Source: Myxococcota bacterium (GTDB lineage: Bacteria; Myxococcota; B64-G9). From it: DNA of 64,000 bases. A model generated the notes under the pieces. That model did not search any database. It had not been told where the DNA came from and saw only the letters and a list, made by a program, of their open reading frames with translations. The stretch spans positions 744,001 through 808,000 of the forward strand of contig JAKLGA010000001.1 in NCBI GenBank assembly GCA_022710975.1. The letters run 5' to 3'. The number at the start of each line of letters is the position of its first letter. Position 1 is the first letter of the stretch. Of the stretch, positions 1 to 7,118 are shown one piece after another. A program made the translations under genes and the position numbers.

Positions 1-2
1 TG

Positions 3-239
3 GCCATCGGCTGGGAGGGGGCGGTCGCCAACCTGCCCGGGGCCTTCCCGCGCCTGAGCGCGATGTTCTACCTGAAGTCGCTGCTCGGCCTGGGGCCCGA
101 GGCGCAGGGGCTGCTGACGCTGCTCTTGCCGGCCACCGAGCCCGCCTCGGCGCTCACCAGCCTGGCGGTGCTGTGCGTGCTGGCCTGCCTGCTGCTCGGC
201 CTGGCCGTGTCGCTGGGCGCCCGCAAGGAGGCCGCGTGA
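3..239 (+). CDS. ABC-2 type transporter permease, C-terminal fragment
   Basis: This is the 3' end of a gene that enters from outside the window; 78 codons are visible before the TGA. The peptide begins with a WEGAVANLPG segment followed by SAMFYLKSLLG, the pattern of the last extracytoplasmic loop of ABC-2 membrane subunits. It ends with one strongly hydrophobic helix (about residues 50-72) and a short basic cytoplasmic tail (ARKEAA). In that family the subunit pairs with an ATPase to move substrate across the inner membrane; the partner and substrate are not visible. The family assignment rests on a short fragment. Confidence 0.6.
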   Translation, partial: AIGWEGAVANLPGAFPRLSAMFYLKSLLGLGPEAQGLLTLLLPATEPASALTSLAVLCVLACLLLGLAVSLGARKEAA

Positions 240-256
240 GCCCGGGCACGCATGGC

Positions 257-285
257 TTGTCAGCCGGGGAGGACTCGTCCACAAT
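257..285 (+). promoter_or_regulatory. Putative sigma-70 promoter for the tandem paralogue pair
   Basis: TTGTCA (257-262), a 17-bp spacer and CACAAT (280-285) match -35/-10 consensus at 5/6 and 4/6. Transcription would begin near 292, inside an upstream in-frame ATG at 284. This supports the ATG at 317 as the real start of the next gene. Confidence 0.4.
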
Positions 286-316
286 GGAGCCCGTGCATCC
301 CATCGCGAGGCGAGCC

Positions 317-1411
317 ATGCGTGAGAGGATCGCGGCCTGGGCCTGCTTGCTGCTCCTGCTGCTCGGCGGGCTGCTGCCCGGGGCGGCCTCCGCGCAGGGC
401 GCGCGGGCCAGGGTGGCGGTGTTCCAGATCCTGCCCGGGGGGCTCGAGCTCAGCGAGGAGAAGCTGGCCGCCCTGAGCTACCTGGCGGGCACCCGCTTCG
501 CCGAGGCGGCCAGGGTGGACATCATCGCCTGGGACGAGGTGTACACCTACCTGCGCAGCCAGGACCAGATCATGTGCCTCGACCGCACCTGCCAGCAGGA
601 CGTGGAGCGCAAGCTGGGCGCGGACTTCGGGCTGGCCGTGCAGATCCTGCCCATGGGCAAGAGCTGCCACCTGACCGCCACCCTGTATCCCCGGGGCCGC
701 GCGGCCAGCCTGCGCAGCGCGCTGGTCAAGGGCGGCTGCAGCGAGGACGCGCTGGTGGCCGGGCTGGAGCAGCTCATGGACAGGGTGGCCGCGCAGGGCG
801 CCCTGCGGCCACGGCGCGACGCGATCGGGACCGCGCCCGCGGAGCGCCAGACCGGCCCGGCCGGCGACGGCGGGGACGCGCCGCGCTTCCTGCTGATGGG
901 CTCGATGCTCTACTCCCCGGCGCCGCTCCTGGTCTACGACGCGGGTGGGCTCGAGCACGCCAAGTCCCCGGATCAATACGGGCCCTGGGTGGCGGCCGAG
1001 CTCCGCGTGGGCGAGTACGGCAGCCTGGGTCTCCAGCTCTCGGCCCTGTTCGGCACCGACAGGGTGGTCGTCATCCCGGCCCTGCGGCTGGGGGTGGTGC
1101 TGGAGCTGTTCGAACACTTCAGCATCTACGGGCGTCTCATGGCCGGGATGAGCTACTACTACCTCGACTCGGAGCCGGCCTGCGACCGCCCGCCCTGCCG
1201 GGACCACGTGGCCGCCGACTACCTGGGCTTCACCCTGGGGCTGGGCGGCGGCGCGCGCTACATGTTCCTCGAGCACCTGGGGGCCCAGCTCGAGCTGTCG
1301 GGCGGCAGCGACACGCTGTGGCTGGTGGACACCCGCGGCGCGGGCGAGCCCCGGGACAGCTTCAGTTTCCTCAAGCTCGAGTTCGCGGTCGGTGTGATCG
1401 CAGCCTGGTGA
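317..1411 (+). CDS. Secreted protein, first of two tandem paralogues
   Basis: 364 residues. The ATG at 317 gives a clean signal peptide (MRERIAAWACLLLLLLGG, then Ala-rich cleavage ASAQG) and lies downstream of the predicted promoter; an upstream ATG at 284 would give a poor signal. The N-terminal domain (about 28-165) contains RVAVFQILPGGLELSEEKL, CLDRTCQQDVERKLGADFGL and GGCSEDALVAGLE. The CxxxC plus 'LGAD' pattern resembles periplasmic domains seen next to PEGA/TPR proteins in myxobacteria. The C-terminal part (about 195-364) has alternating Gly/aromatic strands ending FAVGVIAAW, as in a small outer-membrane beta-barrel. The next gene is a full-length paralogue. Function unknown. Confidence 0.75.
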   Translation: MRERIAAWACLLLLLLGGLLPGAASAQGARARVAVFQILPGGLELSEEKLAALSYLAGTRFAEAARVDIIAWDEVYTYLRSQDQIMCLDRTCQQDVERKLGADFGLAVQILPMGKSCHLTATLYPRGRAASLRSALVKGGCSEDALVAGLEQLMDRVAAQGALRPRRDAIGTAPAERQTGPAGDGGDAPRFLLMGSMLYSPAPLLVYDAGGLEHAKSPDQYGPWVAAELRVGEYGSLGLQLSALFGTDRVVVIPALRLGVVLELFEHFSIYGRLMAGMSYYYLDSEPACDRPPCRDHVAADYLGFTLGLGGGARYMFLEHLGAQLELSGGSDTLWLVDTRGAGEPRDSFSFLKLEFAVGVIAAW

Positions 1412-1434
1412 TCGTCGAGAGGAGGGTTCCAGAG

Positions 1435-2706
1435 ATGCACAACGCTCATCGCGTGGCCTGGGTCTTGGTGCTCGGGGTGTTGCTCGTCGGCTCGAGCGCG
1501 CTCGCCCAGGTGGCCGTGGCGCCGTCCAGGGTGGCCGTATTCCGCGTGGAGCCCCGCGGGCTGGAGCTCAGCGAGGACCAGGTGGTGGCGCTGAGCGTCT
1601 ACCTGGCCGACGTGTTCCACGAGAAGTCGCGCTCCCAGACGGTGAACTGGCTGGAGATGGTGCCGCTGTTCGCCGCGGACGCGGACCCGAAGGCCTGCGT
1701 GGACCGCGACTGCCAGATGCCGCTGGAGGCGAAGCTGGGGGTGGACTACGGGCTGCACGTGCTGATCGTGCCGCTGGGCAAGGCCTGCGTGACGACCGGC
1801 ATCGTCTACCCGGCCGGCGGCGGCCAGAGCGCACGCACCGCCTCGGTGCGCGGGGGCTGCACGGGCGACGAGCTGGTCGCGGGCCTGGATTCGCTGGCCG
1901 AGCGCCTGGTGGCCTCGGGGCCGCTGCTGCCGCGGGACACCCGCGGCCGGGCCCGCTCGGCCTTCGGCGAGCTCGCCGCGGAGGAGGCCGGGCAGGGGAG
2001 CGCCGGGGCCGGCGGGGAGCCACCCGCGGCCGGGGCCGGCGGGGAGCCGCCCGCGGCCGGGGCCGGCCTGGAGCCGCCCGTGGACGGCGCCGGGGGGGAG
2101 CTGCCGCCGGCCGAGGCCGAGCCCGAGGATCCCTCGCTGATGGATGACTTCCCGCGCTTCATCTTCACCCTGGGGGCGTCCTACAGCATGGCGCCGCTGC
2201 TGACCCGGGACGGGGACTCGGGCTGGGAGGACGGGGTCAAGCAGCCCGACCAGATCGGGCCCAAGCTGGTGCTCGAGGCGCGGCTGGGCCGCTACTTCAC
2301 CGTGGGCGGCCACATCGCCGGCCTGTTCGGCGACCAGGAGACGCGCTTCGTGGAGGCGGCCGGCCGGTTCGGGTTCCACATCCCGCTGGTGTGGAAGCTG
2401 GCGCTGTACGGGAACCTGGGGCTGGGGCTGTCCTCCTGGACGGTGCACAAGAGCTGCTGCTGGGAGTCGCCCTACCCGGTCGACGAGGAGTTCGAGTACG
2501 TCGGTTTCTACGCCAACCTGGGCCTGGGCCTGCGGCTCATGTTCTTCAAGCACCTCGGCATCCACCTCGAGCTGGCGGGCTCGGTGTCGCCGATGTCCAA
2601 CCGCAACTCCTACTACCTCTACGACAGCAGCTGGAACGCCTACCAGGACGACGACATCGTGCTGTGGCGCCTGGAGCTGCTGCTCGGCCTGGTCACCGGC
2701 TTCTGA
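1435..2706 (+). CDS. Secreted protein, second of two tandem paralogues
   Basis: 423 residues, starting 23 bp after the previous stop with an AGAGGAGG ribosome-binding site. It has a signal peptide (HRVAWVLVLGVLLVGSSALAQ) and the same N-terminal domain as its neighbour (RVAVFRVEPRGLELSEDQVV, CVDRDCQMPLEAKLGVDYGL, GGCTGDELVAGLD). An acidic Pro/Gly/Ala linker with 9-residue repeats follows, then a barrel-like C-terminus (GFYANLGLGLRLMFFKHLG, ending LLGLVTGF). The pair probably forms one operon. The extended linker is the main difference between the two copies. It is likely periplasmic or anchored in the outer membrane; no enzymatic motif is visible. Confidence 0.75.
   Translation: MHNAHRVAWVLVLGVLLVGSSALAQVAVAPSRVAVFRVEPRGLELSEDQVVALSVYLADVFHEKSRSQTVNWLEMVPLFAADADPKACVDRDCQMPLEAKLGVDYGLHVLIVPLGKACVTTGIVYPAGGGQSARTASVRGGCTGDELVAGLDSLAERLVASGPLLPRDTRGRARSAFGELAAEEAGQGSAGAGGEPPAAGAGGEPPAAGAGLEPPVDGAGGELPPAEAEPEDPSLMDDFPRFIFTLGASYSMAPLLTRDGDSGWEDGVKQPDQIGPKLVLEARLGRYFTVGGHIAGLFGDQETRFVEAAGRFGFHIPLVWKLALYGNLGLGLSSWTVHKSCCWESPYPVDEEFEYVGFYANLGLGLRLMFFKHLGIHLELAGSVSPMSNRNSYYLYDSSWNAYQDDDIVLWRLELLLGLVTGF
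2002..2109 (+). repeat. 27-bp in-frame tandem repeat in the linker of the second paralogue
   Basis: Three close copies (2002-2028, 2029-2055, 2056-2082) and one degenerate copy (2083-2109) encode AGAGGEPPA-type nonapeptides. In-frame repeats of this kind can change copy number without breaking the reading frame. Confidence 0.7.
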
Positions 2707-2709
2707 CCT

Positions 2710-2780
2710 GCGTGCATCGTGCTGCGTGCATCGTGCTGCGTGCATCGTGCTTCGATGCACCATGCACCATGCACGACGCA
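2710..2780. repeat. Triple 14-bp direct repeat leading into a hairpin
   Basis: Three exact tandem copies of GCGTGCATCGTGCT (2710-2751) end in a perfect 8-bp stem, GTGCATCG (2740-2747), loop TGCTT, CGATGCAC (2753-2760). Inverted fragments (CATGCAC, GCACGACGCAC) follow up to 2780. It lies between the convergent stops at 2706 and 2786, so a bidirectional transcription end is plausible, although there is no T-tract. It contains no gene. Confidence 0.7.
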
Positions 2781-2785
2781 CGGAT

Positions 2786-3463
2786 TCATAGGAAATCCCT
2801 GTCCTCGGCCTCCAGATCCCCGCGCGTGAACCGGTACAGGTGGGGCGGGCGGCCGCCCTGCTCCCCGGGCGCGTCGCGGACCACCCCGCAGCGCTCGAGC
2901 AGCCCGATGCGCAGCAGCTTGGTGCGGAAGTTGGCCCGGTTGAGGCGCCGGCCGAGGATGGCCTCGTACACCCTCTGCAGCTCCTCCAGGCGGAAGGCCT
3001 CGGGCAGCAGGAAGGCGGCGAGGTTGGTGTAGCGCAGCTTGCCGCGCAGCCGCACCAGGGCGGCCTCCAGCACCTGCGCGTGGTCGAAGGGCAGGCCGCC
3101 CGGCGTCACCTCGCGCAGGGCGGTGAAGGCCGCCCCGCGGGCCGGCGTGGGCAGGGGGGCGCGGCACAGGCCCAGGTAGACCACGCTGACCGTGCGGCCG
3201 CGCGGATCCCGGTACAGGCCGTCGAAGGTGGCCAGCTGCTCCAGGTGCACGCCGGCCCCGGCCGCCGCGGGCAGGCCGGCCTTGCTCGCCAGCGCCCGCC
3301 GGGCCCCGTCGAGCAGGCTTTCGTCGGCCTGCAGGGCCACCCCGGGCAGGGCCCGGGCCCCGCGGAAGGGCGCCTCCCGCCTGGGGTGCAGCAGCACCAT
3401 GAGCCCCTCCGCCCCGAGACCGAACAGCGCCACGTCCACCGCCAGCACCGGCCGCTCGAGCAT
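2786..3463 (-). CDS. NrtR-like transcriptional regulator (Nudix-like sensor plus winged helix)
   Basis: 225 residues. The ATG at 3463 has GGAGGT five bases upstream; the longer frame to 3538 starts in the AT-rich intergenic region and adds no domain. The N-terminal two thirds is a Nudix fold (PVLAVDVALFGLG, LPGVALQADES, ARRALASKAGL). The catalytic Nudix box is degenerate: the usual RExxEE acidic residues are RR and SK, so it probably senses a ligand rather than hydrolyses one. The C-terminal winged helix (YTNLAAFLLPEAFRLEELQ, VYEAILGRRLNRANFRTKLL) matches the NrtR DNA-binding domain. It is divergent from the radical SAM operon with a palindrome between them, so it likely controls that operon and itself. 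In known NrtR proteins the ligand is ADP-ribose or a related nucleotide; here it is unknown. Confidence 0.85.
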   Translation of the reverse strand: MLERPVLAVDVALFGLGAEGLMVLLHPRREAPFRGARALPGVALQADESLLDGARRALASKAGLPAAAGAGVHLEQLATFDGLYRDPRGRTVSVVYLGLCRAPLPTPARGAAFTALREVTPGGLPFDHAQVLEAALVRLRGKLRYTNLAAFLLPEAFRLEELQRVYEAILGRRLNRANFRTKLLRIGLLERCGVVRDAPGEQGGRPPHLYRFTRGDLEAEDRDFL

Positions 3464-3515
3464 GCCCACCTCCGCTGAAAAGTTCCATACAAATAAAACG
3501 TTGCATGGTGTCTTA

Positions 3516-3528
3516 TTCTTGTCAAGAA
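3516..3528. promoter_or_regulatory. Perfect 13-bp palindrome, candidate NrtR-like operator
   Basis: TTCTTG-T-CAAGAA is a perfect inverted repeat with a single central base. It lies between the divergent regulator and the radical SAM operon, nine bases upstream of the plus-strand -35 element. It also overlaps a minus-strand TTGACA (3525-3520), which lacks a good -10 at 17 bp. The position suits autoregulation plus control of the operon. Confidence 0.55.
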
Positions 3529-3537
3529 ATATATTCA

Positions 3538-3566
3538 TTGACAGCGACGTCTAGAAAGATTAGAAA
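3538..3566 (+). promoter_or_regulatory. Putative promoter of the radical SAM operon
   Basis: A perfect TTGACA (3538-3543), a 17-bp spacer and TAGAAA (3561-3566) sit in an unusually AT-rich gap. Transcription would start near 3573, upstream of the GGAGGG ribosome-binding site and the ATG at 3593. Confidence 0.55.
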
Positions 3567-3592
3567 GTAATTAAACAAGCCGGAGGGCGGCC

Positions 3593-5008
3593 ATGAGCTT
3601 CGAATCGCGGGCGCTGGAGACGGGGACCGGGGGCTTCGCCGTCGAGACCGAACGCGGGCGTCCTCGCCCCGCGGAGGTGTTCGCGGCGGGGCTCCGGCAT
3701 CACCACCTGGCCAACACGGCCTACCCGATCGCCCACCGCCGGACCATCTGGGCCCACCGGCGGCCGGTCGAGGAGCACGCCCGCCTGCTGGTCCAGTCGC
3801 TCACCCACAGCCCGGAGGTGAGCCTGTACGTGCACGTGCCCTTCTGTGAACGGCGCTGCGCCTTCTGCGAGTACACCGTGCTGGACCGGCACGACGCGGC
3901 CCTGGAGGCGGCCTACTTCGCCGCGTTGAAGACCCAGCTCGCGCGCCTGACCGAGGGGCTGGGTCTCGCGGGCAAGCGCCTGCGGGGGCTCGATCTCGGC
4001 GGCGGCACGCCCTCCCTGGTGGAGCCCGCGCGCCTGGGGGAGATCGTGGCGTGGGTGCTCGCGCGCCTGCGCCCGGCGCCGGGCTTCGGCATGAGCATCG
4101 AGACCACCCCCAAGATCGCGGCCCTGGCCCCGGCGCGGCTCGCGGCCTACCGGGCCTTCGGCATCGAGCGCATCAGCCTCGGGCTGCAGACCGTGAGCGC
4201 CGGGCTGCTGCACGCCTACGGCCGGGAGGTGCAGCAGGTGGATCACAACCGGCGGGCCGTGGAGAACATCCGCGCGGCCGGGTTCCGCACCCTCAACGTC
4301 GATCTGATGTACGGCTTCGCCCGGCAGGGCCTGGACGACTGGGCGGAGAGCCTGCGGGCGGCGGTGGCGCTGGGGCCCGAGGTGATCACCCTCTACCGCA
4401 TGCGCTACAAGGGCACGCGCGTGGAGGGCGAGGCCGCCGAGGCGGCCCTGTCCCAGGCCGTGGCCATGGCCGAGCTGGCCGGGCGGACGCTGGCGGAGGC
4501 CGGCTACCACGCCCCGCCGGGCAAGAACGCCTACGTGCGCAGCGCGCGCGATCCGGGCACCAGCGCCTACCTGACCAGCCGGGTGGTGGAGAGCGTGCCC
4601 TACCTCGGGTTGGGGCTGGGCGCGCAGACCTTCACCAACCACCTGCTGGCGTACAACCACGGCGCGGCCACCAAGCAGCTCGAGCCCTACCTGCGCGCGC
4701 TCGACGCGGGCGAGCTCGGCATCCAGGACCTCTACCACCTGCCGCCCTCGGAGGGCATGGCCAAGATGATCTCGGTGTCCTTCTACTTCGGCGCCGTCAG
4801 GCTCGACACCTTCCAGCGCCGCTTCGGGGTCGCGCTCGAGGAGCGCTTCCCGGCCGAGGTCGAGTTCGTGCTCGGCCGAGGGCTGATGGAGCGCGCGGGC
4901 TCGGCGTTGCGGTTGACCGCGGCCGGGGCGCAGAGCTTCCCCGGGGTGATCGCGCTGTTCTACTCCGCGGCCGTGCAGCGCCACCTGCTGGGGCTGGAGG
5001 GGGGCTGA
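3593..5008 (+). CDS. HemN/HemW-like radical SAM protein
   Basis: 471 residues. The radical SAM cluster motif CERRCAFC places the [4Fe-4S] ligands at Cys85, Cys89 and Cys92, after the family lead-in LYVHVPF. The HemN-family signatures LGGGTPSLV, MSIETTP, RISLGLQTV, NVDLMYGF and ITLYRMRYKG follow in order. The C-terminal HemN-type domain (about 360-470) includes PPSEGMAKMISVSFYFGAV. Relatives include oxygen-independent coproporphyrinogen oxidase, the haem chaperone HemW and haem-degrading HutW/ChuW enzymes. I cannot tell which activity applies, and the neighbours do not suggest haem synthesis. First gene of a four-gene operon; the next ATG is one base past its stop. Confidence 0.85.
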   Translation: MSFESRALETGTGGFAVETERGRPRPAEVFAAGLRHHHLANTAYPIAHRRTIWAHRRPVEEHARLLVQSLTHSPEVSLYVHVPFCERRCAFCEYTVLDRHDAALEAAYFAALKTQLARLTEGLGLAGKRLRGLDLGGGTPSLVEPARLGEIVAWVLARLRPAPGFGMSIETTPKIAALAPARLAAYRAFGIERISLGLQTVSAGLLHAYGREVQQVDHNRRAVENIRAAGFRTLNVDLMYGFARQGLDDWAESLRAAVALGPEVITLYRMRYKGTRVEGEAAEAALSQAVAMAELAGRTLAEAGYHAPPGKNAYVRSARDPGTSAYLTSRVVESVPYLGLGLGAQTFTNHLLAYNHGAATKQLEPYLRALDAGELGIQDLYHLPPSEGMAKMISVSFYFGAVRLDTFQRRFGVALEERFPAEVEFVLGRGLMERAGSALRLTAAGAQSFPGVIALFYSAAVQRHLLGLEGG

Positions 5009-5009
5009 C

Positions 5010-5750
5010 ATGCCGCGCCACGACTTCGCCCAGCTCCTGTTCGGCGGGCCGTGCAACCTGCGCTGCCGGGACTGCGTCGGCCGTGCGCTCGCCTGGGAGG
5101 TGCCCGACACCCTGGGCGCCTGGCCGCCGCCCGGGCTCCTGCGCTTCGGCGCGCGCCTGCGGGCCGAGGGGCTGCGGGAGCTGAGCCTCAGCGGGGTGAA
5201 CACCGATCCGCTGCTGTACCGCCACCTCGGACGGCTGCTCGGCTGGCTGCGGGCCGAGCACCCGGGCGTGCGCCTGTCGCTGCACACCAACGGGCGCCTG
5301 CTGCTCGCCCGCCGGGCCGAGCTCGAGGGCCTGACCCGCCTGAGCCTGTCCGTGCCCTCGCTCCGGCCGGCCACCTGCCTGGCGCTGACCGGCTCGCCCG
5401 AGGTGCTGGACCTGCCGGCCCTGGTGCGCGCGGCGCTCGTGCCCGTCAAGGTGTCGGTGCTGCTCGGGCCCGAGAACCGGGCCGAGCTGCCCGAGCTGCT
5501 GGAGCGGGCGCGGGCGGCCGGCGTGCGCCGGGTGGCGCTGCGCCAGCGGGTCGGCGCGCGGGACGCCTACGACCCGCTGCCGGCGCACCGGCCGGTGGGC
5601 CTCTTCGCCGGCAACCCGGTCTACGATCTGGACGGGCTCGAGGTGAGCGTGTGGGACTTCGCCCGGACCACGCTCCGCGCGCTCAGCCTGCTGCCCGACG
5701 GCCGGCTCGAGGACGGTTACCTCCTGCCGGGGCTGCGCGCGGCTGCGTGA
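5010..5750 (+). CDS. Short radical SAM protein
   Basis: 246 residues, with a strong GGAGGGGGG ribosome-binding site overlapping the upstream gene. The cluster motif CNLRCRDC gives Cys15, Cys19 and Cys22 very near the N-terminus. A partial TIM barrel follows: LRELSLSGVNTDPLL, VRLSLHTNGRLLL, LTRLSLSVPSL, VKVSVLLGPEN. There is no SPASM or other auxiliary Cys cluster. It is tightly coupled to the HemN-like gene, so the two likely act in one pathway. The substrate is unknown. The compact size and the NTDPLLYRH segment resemble small activase- or TatD-associated radical SAM proteins, but I cannot assign it to either. Confidence 0.8.
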   Translation: MPRHDFAQLLFGGPCNLRCRDCVGRALAWEVPDTLGAWPPPGLLRFGARLRAEGLRELSLSGVNTDPLLYRHLGRLLGWLRAEHPGVRLSLHTNGRLLLARRAELEGLTRLSLSVPSLRPATCLALTGSPEVLDLPALVRAALVPVKVSVLLGPENRAELPELLERARAAGVRRVALRQRVGARDAYDPLPAHRPVGLFAGNPVYDLDGLEVSVWDFARTTLRALSLLPDGRLEDGYLLPGLRAAA

Positions 5751-5787
5751 GCGGTGTATCATGGCGCCTGACGAGGAGGGCGCGGCG

Positions 5788-6435
5788 GTGCGCAAGGCGG
5801 ACAAGGCCCGGCGGATCGGCGAGCTGCTGGACGAGCTCGTGCCCAGCCCGGACATCCCGCTCGTCCACCGCGATCCGTTCAGCCTGCTGGTGGCGGTGGT
5901 GCTGTCCGCACAGACCACCGACGCCCGGGTCAACCTGGTGACCCCGGGCCTGCTGGCGCGCGCGCCCACGCCGGCCGCCCTGGCGGCGCTGCCCGAGGCC
6001 GAGCTGTGCGCCCACATCCGCAGCCTGGGCCTGGCGCCCACCAAGGCCAGGCACCTGCGGGCCATGGCCCGCGAGCTGGTGGTGCGCTTCGGTGGGCAAG
6101 TGCCCCGCGAGCTCGAGGCGCTGGAGAGCCTGCCCGGGGTGGGCCACAAGACCGCCAGCGTGGTGCAGGTGCAGGCCTTCGGCCTGCCGGCCTTCCCCGT
6201 CGACACCCACATCCACCGGCTGGCGGCCCGCTGGGGGCTCTCCGACGGCAGCCGCGTGGAGCGCACCGAGGCCGATCTCAAGCGCCTGTTCCCGCCCGAG
6301 GAGTGGGGCCGGCGCCACCTGCAGCTCATCCTGTTCGGCCGGCGCCACTGCCCGGCCCGCGGTCACCTGCCCGCGGCCTGCCCGATCTGCTCCTGGGCCG
6401 CTCCGCGCAGCCGCCGCCGAGAGGAGGCGCCATGA
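5788..6435 (+). CDS. nth: Endonuclease III-like DNA glycosylase/AP lyase
   Basis: 215 residues from the GTG at 5788, which has GAGGAGGG eight bases upstream; an in-frame ATG at 5761 has no such site. The helix-hairpin-helix LPGVGHKTA carries the expected catalytic Lys121, and FPVDTHIHRLAARWGL carries the catalytic Asp139. FSLLVAVVLSAQTTD is the usual N-terminal signature. In this family the enzyme removes oxidised pyrimidines and cleaves the abasic site. The iron-sulphur loop is unusual: only three Cys (188, 198, 201) remain, spaced C-x9-C-x2-C, and the fourth ligand is missing. The stop overlaps the next ATG (ATGA), so it is co-translated with the B3/B4 gene. Confidence 0.85.
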   Translation: MRKADKARRIGELLDELVPSPDIPLVHRDPFSLLVAVVLSAQTTDARVNLVTPGLLARAPTPAALAALPEAELCAHIRSLGLAPTKARHLRAMARELVVRFGGQVPRELEALESLPGVGHKTASVVQVQAFGLPAFPVDTHIHRLAARWGLSDGSRVERTEADLKRLFPPEEWGRRHLQLILFGRRHCPARGHLPAACPICSWAAPRSRRREEAP

Positions 6436-7118
6436 GCGCTCCGACCCTCGAGCTCGATCCCGCCCTCGACCCCTGCCCGGTGAAGCCCGCCCTGGTCTGG
6501 GCCGAGGGGCTGGCGGCTGCGCCCCCGGCCGGCGGCCCGCCCGGCACCCCGTCCTTCTTGGCCGAGGTGCTGGCCGGGGCCCGGGCGGCCGGCGAGGGCT
6601 TCTGGCCCCGGGGGGTGCGGGAGCGCGTGCGGGCCATGCTGCGCCACGGCAAGTACCGGCCCTCGGGGCGGGCCAAGCCGGCCAGCGAGTTCCTGCTGCG
6701 CGCGGCCCTGGAGGGGACCTTCCCCGCGGTGAACGGGCCGGTGGACGTGAACAACGCCATCAGCCTGGCCTCGGGCCTGCCCGGCTCGATCTTCGACGCC
6801 GAGCTCTGCGGCGAGCGGCTGCTCGTGCGCCGCGGGCTGCCCGGGGAGCGCTACGTGTTCAACCAGGCCGGCCAGGTCATCGAGCTGGAGGATCTGCTGC
6901 TCGTCTGCCGCCGCCGGGGCGAGGGCTGGGAGCCGTGCGGCAACCCGGTCAAGGACTCCATGGCCACCAAGATCCGCCCCGGGACGCGCCGGGTGGTGGG
7001 GGTGCTGTTCGCGCCGGCGGACGAGCCGGGCCCCGCGCTGCTCGCCTGGGCGGAGCGCTACGCCGGGCTGCTGGGCTCGCACTGCGGGGCGGGCCAGACC
7101 GGCTGCCGGGTGCTCTAG
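6432..7118 (+). CDS. B3/B4 (tRNA-binding-like) domain protein
   Basis: 228 residues, last gene of the radical SAM operon; its ATG overlaps the nth stop and has GAGGAGG upstream. The central DVNNAISLASGLPGSIFDAE is the signature of the B3/B4 domain of phenylalanyl-tRNA synthetase beta, followed by a barrel core (LLVRRGLPGERYVFN, GQVIELEDLLLVC, GNPVKDSMATKI). In PheRS this domain edits mischarged tRNA, so a trans-editing role is possible. Stand-alone members are also common and uncharacterised. The N-terminal 60 residues are proline-rich and family-unspecific. The stop overlaps that of the convergent gene by four bases. Confidence 0.75.
   Translation: MSAPTLELDPALDPCPVKPALVWAEGLAAAPPAGGPPGTPSFLAEVLAGARAAGEGFWPRGVRERVRAMLRHGKYRPSGRAKPASEFLLRAALEGTFPAVNGPVDVNNAISLASGLPGSIFDAELCGERLLVRRGLPGERYVFNQAGQVIELEDLLLVCRRRGEGWEPCGNPVKDSMATKIRPGTRRVVGVLFAPADEPGPALLAWAERYAGLLGSHCGAGQTGCRVL

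Noticed and set aside
2710-2751. CRISPR-like array
   Set aside because: The 14-bp units are directly adjacent with no spacers, and no cas genes are near.
3593-5008. Coproporphyrinogen III oxidase (hemN) as a firm call
   Set aside because: The family signature is present, but HemW- and HutW-type proteins share it and no haem genes are nearby, so only the family is named.
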